This document shows positions 37,633-46,001 of a stretch of 59,137 nucleotides of DNA, piece after piece (position 1 is the stretch's first letter; every line of letters begins with the position of its first letter). Origin of the DNA: SAR202 cluster bacterium Io17-Chloro-G4 (GTDB lineage Bacteria; Chloroflexota; Dehalococcoidia; Lucifugimonadales; UBA3495). The translations under genes were made by a program, and so were the position numbers. Below the pieces are notes generated by a model. The model was not told the origin of the DNA. It made no database searches and saw only the letters and a list, made by a program, of their open reading frames with translations. The DNA lies in the NCBI GenBank assembly GCA_002816455.1, contig MUCR01000034.1:1-59137 (forward strand), read 5' to 3'.

Positions 37633-38286
37633 ATGATTTACGAAAATCGTGTGTATACCGCCGTACCAGGCAAACTCCCTGCTATCAATGCCCGCTTTGC
37701 CGATATCACGATAGATTATTTCAATCAGTACGAGATGGGCATGATGGGCTTCTGGAACGATGAGATTGGCACCAGCAATCAGCTCACCTACATCATGACC
37801 TTCGATGATATGGCTGACCGGGAAAAGAAGTGGACGGCATTTAGGGCGGATAAAGGCCGAATTGAGGCATTCGCCGAGACCGAGGTGGACGGGCCGTTGG
37901 TGGCCAGCGTTTACAACTCTATCATGGAGACCACGCCTTATTCCCCAGAGCCGCAACTCTCATCCAACGTACAGGAATTGCGGGTTTATGACGCCATGCC
38001 AGGCAAGTTGCCTGCCCTCCACAACCGTTTCTCAAACCACACCATGGGCTTGTTCGAGAAGCACGGCATCGAGAACGTTGCCTACTGGACCGAAGTGGTG
38101 GGCACCAGCAACCGGCTGGTATACATGCTGGGCTACGAGAACGTTGGAGACCGGGAGAAGGGATGGGCAGCCTTTGGCGCCGACCCGGATTGGCAAAAAG
38201 CCAGAGCCGAATCCGAAAAGGACGGCGCATTGGTTCGGGAAAGCCGCCATTCCATCATCCGACCCACCGCTTACTCACCCAGATAA
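37633..38286 (+). CDS. Tandem NIPSNAP-domain protein
   Basis: A 217-residue protein with two NIPSNAP (ferredoxin-like dimeric alpha/beta barrel) domains, residues about 1-100 and 108-215. Both repeat the pattern V/LYxAMPGKLPA...RF...F.. and the segment GTSNxLxYxxxxxxxxDREKxW. The two halves are similar enough to suggest an internal duplication. NIPSNAP domains are found with catabolic and monooxygenase genes but have no firm reaction. It is probably co-transcribed with the VOC gene upstream. Confidence 0.88.
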   Translation: MIYENRVYTAVPGKLPAINARFADITIDYFNQYEMGMMGFWNDEIGTSNQLTYIMTFDDMADREKKWTAFRADKGRIEAFAETEVDGPLVASVYNSIMETTPYSPEPQLSSNVQELRVYDAMPGKLPALHNRFSNHTMGLFEKHGIENVAYWTEVVGTSNRLVYMLGYENVGDREKGWAAFGADPDWQKARAESEKDGALVRESRHSIIRPTAYSPR

Positions 38287-38337
38287 GCGAAACGGGAAAG
38301 CCGCCGGCTTTCCGATTCTGGACAAATCAGGCTAGAC

Positions 38338-38375
38338 AAAAATCCCCCAATCCCCGGCCAGGGCAAGGGGGTATT
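38338..38375. repeat. Degenerate CCCCC...GGGGG repeat, copy 4
   Basis: AAAAATCCCCCAATCCCC followed by GGCCAGGGCAAGGGGGTATTT keeps the order of the repeat family (C-rich words, short spacer, G-run), but the hairpin is imperfect. It lies between the NIPSNAP and aminotransferase genes. Confidence 0.5.
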
Positions 38376-38425
38376 TGTTTTTGCCCCTCAGCTCAAACAA
38401 TTAATGGCGGTCAGGAGCAAGAAAC

Positions 38426-39586
38426 ATGGACGTCCTAAAAATCAGGGAGCAATTGCCGGTGTGCCAACAGATGACTTACATGAATACAGGCTGGTCCGGT
38501 CCTTCCCCGGCGACTGTGGTCAACGCAATCAAAGAGCGGTTGGACCTGGAAATGAACCAAGGTCCGACTAGTTCGGAGGTTTATCTATCCGGCAGGGATA
38601 TCCAAACCAAGACCAGGGAAGCCATGGCCGCCTTGATTAACGCGTCAATTGACGAGGTCTGCGTCACCCGTAACACGACGGAAGGCCTCAACATAGTGAT
38701 GAATGGGCTTAGTTGGGAGGAGGGAGACGAGATAATTACCTGCGACCTGGAGCACACCTCAGTGTTGGTTCCCAGCTACTACCAGCAGCACCGTCACGGG
38801 GCGGTGGTTAAAGTGTTGCAGTTTGACCCAAACGAGAACCGGGAAAGCGTCCTGGAGAAAATCTCCGGGGCGATAACGGACCGGACCAAGCTGGTTTTTC
38901 TAAGCCACGTGGAGTATTCCACGGGCCTGCGAATTCCGGTCAAAGAAATAAGACAGTTAACGAAAGACAGGGGAATATTACTGCTGCTGGACGGAGCCCA
39001 GTCAGCGGGACACATTGCATTGGACATGAAGAACTTGGACTGCGATTTTTACTCCATACCGGGGCAAAAGTGGCTTTTGGGTCCTGAGGGAGTGGGCGCC
39101 CTGTTTATCCGGCAGGACTTGATTGCTCAGGTGCAGCCAACCTTTGTCGCCGGGAGGTCCTCACTGACGCCGGGAAATCCCTATGGTTTTGAGCCCGCTG
39201 TTGAAACTATGGACAAGTTTCTGTTGACGTCCACCAGCGTAGCGTTGCAGGCGGGGACATTGGAGGCGGTCAAGTTTATAACCGACGTTGGAGTTGCGTC
39301 AATCGAAGACAGAGACCTGGACCTCTCCACCATAATGAAACAAGCCCTAATTAACGTCCCGGGAGTTAATGTTCTATCTCCATTGGACCGCCAGGACTCC
39401 ACAGGTCTGGTATCTATAACTGTAGACGGCATGACGCCCGAGGAAGTGGTGGGCCGACTGTGGCAAGACCACCGCATCGTTTGTCGGCAAGTCAGTTTCC
39501 CGCCGGGAGTGCGGATTTCCTTGCACTTCTTCAACACGGAAGAAGAGGTAGAGCAATTGGTGGAGGTGGTCAAAGGGCTGGTGTGA
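38426..39586 (+). CDS. Class V aminotransferase (cysteine desulfurase/epimerase-like)
   Basis: A 386-residue PLP enzyme of fold type I, class V. The PLP lysine lies in IPGQKWLLGPEG (about residue 216), preceded by the Asp/Gln pair in LLLLDGAQSAGH. The start contains YMNTGWSGPSP. The group includes isopenicillin-N-epimerase-like, cysteine desulfurase-like and glyoxylate aminotransferases; the exact reaction is not settled. It is near the PuuE-like and AllA-like genes, so a ureidoglycine-glyoxylate aminotransferase role is one possibility, though the sequence reads more like the desulfurase/epimerase branch. Confidence 0.87.
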   Translation: MDVLKIREQLPVCQQMTYMNTGWSGPSPATVVNAIKERLDLEMNQGPTSSEVYLSGRDIQTKTREAMAALINASIDEVCVTRNTTEGLNIVMNGLSWEEGDEIITCDLEHTSVLVPSYYQQHRHGAVVKVLQFDPNENRESVLEKISGAITDRTKLVFLSHVEYSTGLRIPVKEIRQLTKDRGILLLLDGAQSAGHIALDMKNLDCDFYSIPGQKWLLGPEGVGALFIRQDLIAQVQPTFVAGRSSLTPGNPYGFEPAVETMDKFLLTSTSVALQAGTLEAVKFITDVGVASIEDRDLDLSTIMKQALINVPGVNVLSPLDRQDSTGLVSITVDGMTPEEVVGRLWQDHRIVCRQVSFPPGVRISLHFFNTEEEVEQLVEVVKGLV

Positions 39587-39593
39587 GCAGGGT

Positions 39594-39947
39594 CTAGTCC
39601 ACCATAACCCGCTCGAAACTCGTCCGGGGGAACGCGGCCACAAGTGCGGCATTGGACTGGGACCGGTTGACGAACCCGTGTTTTACCCCAGCCGGAGCTA
39701 ATACCGTGTCTCCGGGCCCCAATGTCACTACCTCGTCCCCCAATATCGCTTCGAGGTTCCCTTCAGTGATCACCATGGCTTCTTCGGTATCGGGATGAAT
39801 ATGGGTGCTGACTCGTCCTCCAGGAATAATGGTCAAGTGTCCGATGTATAGGGAGAGGGCTCCGTTTCGATCGTCCACCAGGATGGCCCGGTTGACTCCT
39901 GGATAGCCTTCCGCGGATTCGGCGTCGGAATAGTGAATTATCGGCAT
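39594..39947 (-). CDS. Single-domain cupin protein
   Basis: A 117-residue cupin. Motif 1, GGRVSTHIHPDTEEAMVITEG, shows the metal-binding HxH...E and motif 2 contains PAGVKHGFVN. It likely binds a metal and a small acid or sugar. Being single-domain it is not the bicupin ureidoglycine aminohydrolase type. Its stop is only 8 bases from the stop of the class V aminotransferase (convergent). Confidence 0.86.
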   Translation of the reverse strand: MPIIHYSDAESAEGYPGVNRAILVDDRNGALSLYIGHLTIIPGGRVSTHIHPDTEEAMVITEGNLEAILGDEVVTLGPGDTVLAPAGVKHGFVNRSQSNAALVAAFPRTSFERVMVD

Positions 39948-40025
39948 CGTTTTGCTCCAGTTGATGTGATTGCGGAGGTTGCAAGCTCAAGGAAATGCTA
40001 CACCAAGACGGAAGGTATGTCTCTC

Positions 40026-40763
40026 TTAGCTGCTCAAATACTTTTCGTAGAACAGCAAGACCCTGTGCCACATATCCTGGGCGGGAGCAGCGCGGTAGCT
40101 GGGACGGTAGTCGGCGAAGAAGGCGTGGCCAGCATCGGCGTACATCTTGAACTCATAAGTCTTTCCGTGCTTGTCCAGTTCTTCTTTCAGCCGTTCCGCA
40201 TGGGCTGGCGATGGGTTGCCGTCTTCCTCTCCGAAGAGCGCCAGTAAGGGGCAAGCCAGGTTTCCTACCATATCGATAGTGGCTACGGGACGCGCCTCGG
40301 TCAGTTCCTCCGGGATGATGTGGCCACCGGCGGAGTCCACGGCGGCGTTTACGTTGGCGCTGGTGCAAGCGAACATGAGGGTGTATCTTCCGCCGGAACA
40401 AAAGCCGATTATTCCCACCTTGCCATTGGAGTGGGCGTGACTCTTCAGATAAAGCGCAGCCCCTTCCAGGTCTCCCATGGTCTGGGAGTCGGGGACCGAG
40501 AATAGCGTCTCCATAACTTTATCGGAGGCCGGTCTTCCTTCCCGGGTGTAGAGGTCAGGGGCGATGGCAATGTAACCTTGTTCAGCGAACCGGCGGGTCA
40601 AGTCCCGCATATGGTCCTCAAGACCCATACCTTCCATGGTCACAATTACGCCGGGATAACGGCCGGGAGTGGCGGGTTGGCTAAGGTAAGCCTCGATTTG
40701 GGTGCCGTCTTGGCTGGGATACCGCATAGTTTCGGATTGAATATTCGCTGATGTGGTGACCAT
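40026..40763 (-). CDS. Dienelactone hydrolase family protein
   Basis: A 245-residue alpha/beta hydrolase of the DLH family. The nucleophile is Cys in IGFCSGGRY (about 122), the acid is near FGEEDGNPSP and the His is in AGHAFF (about 217). Such enzymes open lactones in chlorocatechol pathways or act on other esters. It lies on the minus strand between the cupin and PuuE-like genes; 79 bases separate it from the cupin start. Confidence 0.92.
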   Translation of the reverse strand: MVTTSANIQSETMRYPSQDGTQIEAYLSQPATPGRYPGVIVTMEGMGLEDHMRDLTRRFAEQGYIAIAPDLYTREGRPASDKVMETLFSVPDSQTMGDLEGAALYLKSHAHSNGKVGIIGFCSGGRYTLMFACTSANVNAAVDSAGGHIIPEELTEARPVATIDMVGNLACPLLALFGEEDGNPSPAHAERLKEELDKHGKTYEFKMYADAGHAFFADYRPSYRAAPAQDMWHRVLLFYEKYLSS

Positions 40764-40838
40764 CTCGTCTCTCCGTTTTGTAGGTTTTTAGTCCCTGGTG
40801 ATTCCTCGATTATCTTTAGTTTGTCAAGGAACCGTCAC

Positions 40839-41729
40839 TTAGGGTGCCGGATAGTGCTCCAGCCACCAGCGGGCTATCTCGTCTCTCCGGGCAAACCACA
40901 CTCGGTTAAAGCCTTGCGCATACTCAAGAAAACGCTCGACCGCTCTTGACCTCGCTGGCCGTCCCGCTATACGGCAGTGGAGGCCCACCGACATCATTTT
41001 AGGGTGGGTTTGCCCTTCCTCATACAAGCAGTCGAATGTGTCCTTAAGGTAGTCGTAGAAATCGGAAATGCTGACCAAGCCGCCGCGCCAGAAGCGGGCG
41101 TCGTTGGTTTCCATGCTGTATGGGACCACCAGCCACGGTTTGCCGTTCACCGAATCGTAATAGGGCAGGTCGTCGTTTAGCCCGGCGCTATCGTAGATAA
41201 ACCCGCCTTCCTCGGCTACCAGTCGGCGGGTGTTTAGGCTGGGGCCATATCGTGTGAACCAACCAACTGGCCGCTGGCCGGTGGTCTGTTCCAGGGATGC
41301 GACGGTCTTCTGGATGGCCAGCCGCTCCTCTTCCTTCTCCATCAAATAGTATTCTTCCCAACGGTAGCCGTGGCCGCAGACCTCGTGGCCCCGTATCACC
41401 ACTTCCTTGGCCACCTCCGGGTTCCGCTCGAACGCCAAGGCGCAGCAGAAGAAGGTGGAATTGACCTTATATTTTTCAAACATGTTCAGCAGACGCCATA
41501 CGCCGACACGGCTGCCGTACTCAAAGAAGGATTCGTTGTTCAGGTCACGCTGGCCTGCCGGGATTGGGGAAGGCACCTCGTTGTTGGTTTCATGATGGGA
41601 GTCGCCGTCTTGAAGGGAGTATTCGGCGCCCTCTTCGTAGTTGACCACCAAAGACACGGCGATTCTGGCCTCGCCGGGCCACTGAATTTGGGGAACGTTA
41701 CGACCGTATCCCACCAAGTCGCGTTGCAT
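40839..41729 (-). CDS. puuE: PuuE-like allantoinase (polysaccharide deacetylase fold)
   Basis: A 296-residue NodB-fold hydrolase. From memory it matches PuuE allantoinase along its length: RDLVGYG near the start, WPGEARIAVSLVVNYEEGAE, YGSRVGVWR, GHEVCGHGYRWEE, RPVGWFTRYGPSLNTRRLV and PKMMSVGLHCRIAGRPARSRA. PuuE converts allantoin to allantoate without the usual metal-carboxylate amidohydrolase fold. ATG at 41729 follows AAAGGAGGCGCCGGAA; the longer frame to 41759 is rejected. An AllA-like gene lies 2.3 kb away, so both steps of ureide breakdown may be here. Confidence 0.85.
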   Translation of the reverse strand: MQRDLVGYGRNVPQIQWPGEARIAVSLVVNYEEGAEYSLQDGDSHHETNNEVPSPIPAGQRDLNNESFFEYGSRVGVWRLLNMFEKYKVNSTFFCCALAFERNPEVAKEVVIRGHEVCGHGYRWEEYYLMEKEEERLAIQKTVASLEQTTGQRPVGWFTRYGPSLNTRRLVAEEGGFIYDSAGLNDDLPYYDSVNGKPWLVVPYSMETNDARFWRGGLVSISDFYDYLKDTFDCLYEEGQTHPKMMSVGLHCRIAGRPARSRAVERFLEYAQGFNRVWFARRDEIARWWLEHYPAP

Positions 41730-42001
41730 TTCCGGCGCCTCCTTTTGACGGCATGGCATTAGCTAATGATCGGCATAGGATAGGAACGCTGAGAAGCGCT
41801 GCTATTATAGCCCCGCTATTTCCAGTTTCAAGTGTGGGAGCTAAGCATCGGGCGAGAACCGCTGTCGCCCATTAATACCAACTACAGGCAGGAGGTCGGG
41901 TGTTCACGTTGTGTTAAAATCGTCGGGCAACTGAGCCCCTGAATTTGGCGTGTGTTATTAATGACTCACGCTGATCCATTTTGTGATTTCTGGGAGGATT
42001 C

Positions 42002-43948
42002 ATGACCGCTCCCATTTTACCGGATATTGCTTATCGTCTGAGGTCCGTGGGCGATCCCGGTATTTCCCCCGACGGTTCTACCTTGGTCTACGCCTTGTCC
42101 TGGATTGAAACGGACACGATGGAGAGCCGGTCACGGATCATGCTGATGAACCTGAGCTCCGGCACCGAGGAGGAGTTCACCAAAGGCCGAAGAGACTCTG
42201 CGCCCCGATTCGCTCCCGACGGCAAAGCCGTCGGCTTCTTGCGGCGCACCGAAGGCAAGCAGAGCCAGGTATATGTAATTGGAATCAGCGGCGGCGAAGC
42301 CAAGCAATTGACGGAATTGTCTCTGGGAGTGCGGGACTTCTCATGGTCCCCGGACGGAAAGGAGATCGTTTTCACTGCCGATGTGGACCCGGAGGGCGAA
42401 GCCCCCGACGCCGGCGGAAGCGGGTTTCCTAGGGTGCGGGTCGTGAAGAGGATCCGATATAGATACGACACATTGGGCTGGCGCGGAGACGCTCATTTCC
42501 ATCTTTTCGTTGTGGACTTAAACGGTGGCTCACCTCGCCAGCTCACAGACGGGGATTGGGACGACATGGCGGCGGTATGGTGCCCCGACGGCTCCCGGAT
42601 AGGCTTTATTTCCGGCCGCCGGGAGGACCGGGACCAGCGAGCTTTAACCGAGGCCTACGTGGTGCCAGCCGGCGGCGGTGAACCGGAACTTTGGTCCCAA
42701 GGACTGACCGACGTTGGGGCCATAGCTTGGTCGCCCGACGGAACGCGCATGTTGGTTGCCGGGTCAGAAATGCCAGAAGGGATGGCGATTTGGCAATCTA
42801 CGCTTTACGTTTTGGAGCAAGGAAAGCCGCCCCGGCCCATTACCGACGACTCGGTCCGGCCTTATTTGACCTTCCCGGCATTTAACCGTCCACCGGAAAT
42901 CTGCTGGACCAAGGACGACCGGGTACTGTATTTAGGAGACACCAAGGGCGAAACCTACTTGCTGGAGGTTTCCGCCGCGGGGGGAAGACCGCGCCCTTCC
43001 GGCGGCGGCGGCTGGCAAAGCACTGCTCTTAGCGTCGACGCCAATGCCAACGCCGCAATAGTGCAGTCGACTTATCCTGCGTCGCCAGGGGACATTCATT
43101 ACTTGGACCTGGTCTCAACGGCCAGCGAGCAACTTACGAACGTCAACCGTGAGTATTTAGAAGAACATCCTCCGGCAAGGATGGAGAAATTCTTCGTGCA
43201 AAGGGAAGATTTGGAGGTGGAGTGCCGCCTATGGTTCCCGCCCGATTTCGACCGCACTCGGAAGTACCCCTTGATTTTGGATGTTCACGGGGGTCCCAAC
43301 GGAGCGTTTTACGACGCCTTTAACCCGGTTCAACAGGTGCTGGCGACTTCCGGCCACTTGGTATTAGCGGTGAACCCCCGAGGTTCTGCGACCTATGGTA
43401 AAGAGTTCATGATGTCAGTGCTGGACGACTGGGGCGGAGAGGACTACCAGGACTTGATGGTTTCGGTGGAAGACGTGGCACAAAGGGCTTACGTTGACGA
43501 GACCCGGCTGGGAATTCATGGCTACAGCTACGGCGGATTCATGACCAGTTGGGCCGTGGGCCACAATGACCGGTTCAAAGCTGCGGTGGTAGGAGCGCCT
43601 TGCATCGACCTCTACAGCATGTACGGGACATCGGACATCGGCATCAGTTTCGGCGAGTCTCAGTGGGGAGGGACGTTAATGGACTCGCCGGAGAAGTTCC
43701 TAAAACGCTCTCCCATAACCTACGCCGGGAATGTGAACACGCCCGTGTTGCTGCTTCACGGCGAGGCCGACATGCGTTGCCCGATTTCCCAGAGCGAAGA
43801 GTATTTTCAGGTTTTGAAGCGCTTGGGCAAAGAGGTGGAGTTCGTTCGCTTTCCCGACAGCTCCCACTTGTTCCCGAGAATGGGCCACCCCAAGATGCGG
43901 GAAGAGTATATGGCCCGCACTCTGGGTTGGTTCCGGAAGTGGCTTTGA
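42002..43948 (+). CDS. S9 family peptidase (acylaminoacyl-peptidase-like)
   Basis: A 648-residue prolyl-oligopeptidase-type serine hydrolase. Residues about 1-380 are TolB/WD-like beta-propeller repeats (FSWSPDGKEIVF, IAWSPDGTRMLV). The C-terminal catalytic domain has the nucleophile in GYSYGGFM (about 509), the acid in HGEADMRCPISQ and the His in DSSHLFPRMGHP. No signal peptide is obvious, so it is likely cytoplasmic and cleaves short or N-acylated peptides. GGGAGGATTC precedes the ATG. It stands divergent from the PuuE-like gene. Confidence 0.94.
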   Translation: MTAPILPDIAYRLRSVGDPGISPDGSTLVYALSWIETDTMESRSRIMLMNLSSGTEEEFTKGRRDSAPRFAPDGKAVGFLRRTEGKQSQVYVIGISGGEAKQLTELSLGVRDFSWSPDGKEIVFTADVDPEGEAPDAGGSGFPRVRVVKRIRYRYDTLGWRGDAHFHLFVVDLNGGSPRQLTDGDWDDMAAVWCPDGSRIGFISGRREDRDQRALTEAYVVPAGGGEPELWSQGLTDVGAIAWSPDGTRMLVAGSEMPEGMAIWQSTLYVLEQGKPPRPITDDSVRPYLTFPAFNRPPEICWTKDDRVLYLGDTKGETYLLEVSAAGGRPRPSGGGGWQSTALSVDANANAAIVQSTYPASPGDIHYLDLVSTASEQLTNVNREYLEEHPPARMEKFFVQREDLEVECRLWFPPDFDRTRKYPLILDVHGGPNGAFYDAFNPVQQVLATSGHLVLAVNPRGSATYGKEFMMSVLDDWGGEDYQDLMVSVEDVAQRAYVDETRLGIHGYSYGGFMTSWAVGHNDRFKAAVVGAPCIDLYSMYGTSDIGISFGESQWGGTLMDSPEKFLKRSPITYAGNVNTPVLLLHGEADMRCPISQSEEYFQVLKRLGKEVEFVRFPDSSHLFPRMGHPKMREEYMARTLGWFRKWL

Positions 43949-44033
43949 TGAAATGTGGGCGCACCCCCGCTTTATGACCGGTTGCGTTCCGGTGAAAGGC
44001 TGACCAGAAAGAGCCAAAATATTGGGAGATACG

Positions 44034-44594
44034 ATGGCCAAGACCCGCAAGCTTAAGGTTGAACCCATGACTGCTGAGTCGTTTGAGCCCTTCGGTGAGC
44101 TCATCGACATAAAATCCCGACCTTCCGACGAGCGAATAATTGCGCCCTTGGGCTACCATGCCGAAGGGAGGACCACTCTCAGCGCCCTGTGGCAGCCGTT
44201 TCAGGGCCGAACTTTCTGGCAGTTGGAAAGGCACTTTGGGGTCACCCAGAGCTTTATCCAGTTGGGAGGTTCCCCTGCCGTGGTGGCTGTGGCGGCGCCC
44301 ACCGACCCGGATGACCAGCTTGCAGTTCCCCGGCCGGACCAAGTTCGAGCGTTCCTGATAGACCCGGAAAAAGGATACTCGTTTAGCGTGGGGACGTGGC
44401 ACTCACTACACAGGTACGTTTTGGCGCCACCCGGCGCCACCTTTGCCGTAATTAACTCGGACCCCAATCCATCTCAGATTGTCGACTTTAAGGACAATTA
44501 CAGTCTTGCCTTTACCGACTTGGGGACCGACGTGAAGCCAGTGCGTTTGAACTTGGCAGACAAATTTGACCTGGTTTTTGAGCTTAGTCTTTAG
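44034..44594 (+). CDS. AllA-like ureidoglycolate lyase family protein
   Basis: A 186-residue protein of the AllA/ureidoglycolate lyase family. Features are MTAESFEPFGELID at the start, LERHFGVTQSFIQLGGSPAVVAVA in the middle and VGTWHSLHRYVLAPPG, where the His is a likely active-site residue. AllA splits ureidoglycolate into glyoxylate and urea. The ATG at 44034 has GGGAGATACG upstream. The pairing with the PuuE-like gene supports allantoin catabolism; the family also has members of unknown use. Confidence 0.8.
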   Translation: MAKTRKLKVEPMTAESFEPFGELIDIKSRPSDERIIAPLGYHAEGRTTLSALWQPFQGRTFWQLERHFGVTQSFIQLGGSPAVVAVAAPTDPDDQLAVPRPDQVRAFLIDPEKGYSFSVGTWHSLHRYVLAPPGATFAVINSDPNPSQIVDFKDNYSLAFTDLGTDVKPVRLNLADKFDLVFELSL

Positions 44595-45037
44595 GTTGGG
44601 GTGGGGGCGAAGATGCTCCGCAGCTAGTTTACGGTGAAAGATATTCAGATTCACTTAGAGCGTAGCAAGTTTCCGTCGCCAAGGTACCCCACCCCAGATA
44701 CTTCGCCGCTGCGGCTGGCTCAGCATGACAATCCTGTTGTCTGTCACCCTGAGTGGAGCGAAGGGTCTGGGGCCGGGGGGTGCCCTTCCCCGGATGCTTC
44801 GCCGCTGCGGCTGGCTCAGCATGACAATCCTGTTGCCTGTCACCCTGAGTGTAGCGAAGGGTCCGGGGCCGGGGGTGCCCTCCAGGTGCCCCGACTGCGT
44901 CAAGGACGCTCAATGAAATCGCCGCTTCGCGGCTGCGGCTGGCTCAGCATGACATTTCCTACTCGGTGGGTAGGCCTGTTTTCAAACTGAATCGAGCACA
45001 CCAGGTTAGCTAGTTCCAAGGCGAGAGGAGGTTCGGA
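44595..45037. other. Gene-free region filled with a tandem repeat
   Basis: About 440 bases between the AllA-like and NHL genes. Most of it is the 96-base repeat described at 44701-44954. A few short frames can be opened on both strands through the repeat but they have no ribosome site or family resemblance. I see no promoter clearly, except AGGCGAGAGGAGG before the NHL gene, its ribosome site. Confidence 0.55.
44701..44954. repeat. Tandem repeat of 96 bases (2.5 copies)
   Basis: A unit beginning CTTCGCCGCTGCGGCTGGC and continuing TCAGCATGACAATCCTG starts at 44701 and again at 44797, 96 bases apart. A partial third unit starts at 44925. Each full unit includes GTCACCCTGAGTG and AGCGAAGGGTC, words of a widespread dispersed bacterial repeat. 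The copies differ by a few bases. It is not a CRISPR: unit and spacing do not alternate with unrelated spacers. Confidence 0.8.
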
Positions 45038-45877
45038 ATGGCTGTAACCATAGGCATGGGGGACTATATTTACCAGTATCAGCCGGACTGGGCACGGCTA
45101 CCCTCGGGGATGGAATTTCAGACTCCCAGTGCTGTGGCGGTGGATTCCCAAGACCGGGTCTACGTTTATCAGCGTCACGGTCCGCCGGTCCTCGTCTTTG
45201 ATTCCGGAGGCGGATTCTTGAGCGGCTGGCCCAGGCAGGACAGCGTATCGGAAGACGCCCACCACATCTACATTAGCCCCGACGACGACGTTTATTTGGC
45301 GGACCGAGACGCCCACCAAGTGCTGAAGTTCACTACAGACGGCGAATTGGTGATGACCTTGGGCCACCGGGATAAGGCAGCGCTGCAAGCCCCATTCAAC
45401 CACCCTTCGGACATTGCGGTCGCTCCGTCGGGCGAAATTTACGTCTCAGACGGCTACGGTAACTCGTGCGTGCACAGGTTCACCAATGATGGAGCCTATA
45501 TTTCGTCTTTCGGCGCGCCGGGAAACGGTCCGGGCGAGTTTTTGGTTCCCCACAGCATACGCATTGCCGCAGACGGCAGAGTGTACGTGTGCGACCGAGA
45601 GAACAACCGGGTCCAGGTTTTCAGCCAAGACGGAGAATTCCTGGACCAGTGGACCGATTTCAAGGGTCCAATGGGCATCCACATCGACGCCAACCAAACG
45701 GTGTACGTCACTGACCAAATACCCCGCATCAGCATTCTGGATTTGGAAGGGAGGTTGCTGGCAAGGGGGCGCACTTTCGAGTACGGACACAACGTTTATA
45801 CCGACTCTCAGGGGAACATTTACGCAGTGGACGTGGCTAATCAGAGGGTGCAGAAGTTCGTGAAGCAAGAGGTTTGA
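45038..45877 (+). CDS. NHL-repeat beta-propeller protein
   Basis: A 279-residue NHL six-bladed propeller. Repeated blades such as DVYLADRDAHQVLKF, EIYVSDGYGNSCVHRF, RVYVCDRENNRVQVF and NIYAVDVANQRVQKF are visible. No signal peptide is seen. Relatives include the peptidyl-glycine alpha-amidating lyase-like bacterial propellers; the ligand is unknown. It starts at ATG 45038 after AGGCGAGAGGAGG, downstream of the 96-base repeat. Confidence 0.88.
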   Translation: MAVTIGMGDYIYQYQPDWARLPSGMEFQTPSAVAVDSQDRVYVYQRHGPPVLVFDSGGGFLSGWPRQDSVSEDAHHIYISPDDDVYLADRDAHQVLKFTTDGELVMTLGHRDKAALQAPFNHPSDIAVAPSGEIYVSDGYGNSCVHRFTNDGAYISSFGAPGNGPGEFLVPHSIRIAADGRVYVCDRENNRVQVFSQDGEFLDQWTDFKGPMGIHIDANQTVYVTDQIPRISILDLEGRLLARGRTFEYGHNVYTDSQGNIYAVDVANQRVQKFVKQEV

Positions 45878-46001
45878 GCGACGACATATCAATTGGTAAT
45901 TGGATAAAATTACGCAAAAGAAATGGAATCAGTAGTTCCCAGAATTTGTTGGGCGCTAGAACTGCCGATATTAATTGGCGCTATGACCCAATCTGCTTGG
46001 A

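Noticed and set aside
39594-39947. Cupin as ureidoglycine aminohydrolase of the ureide path
   Set aside because: That enzyme is a two-domain cupin; this protein has one domain and 117 residues.
44634-44990. Possible CRISPR-like array in the repeat region
   Set aside because: The unit is a 96-base tandem repeat with no short repeat/spacer alternation and no cas genes nearby.
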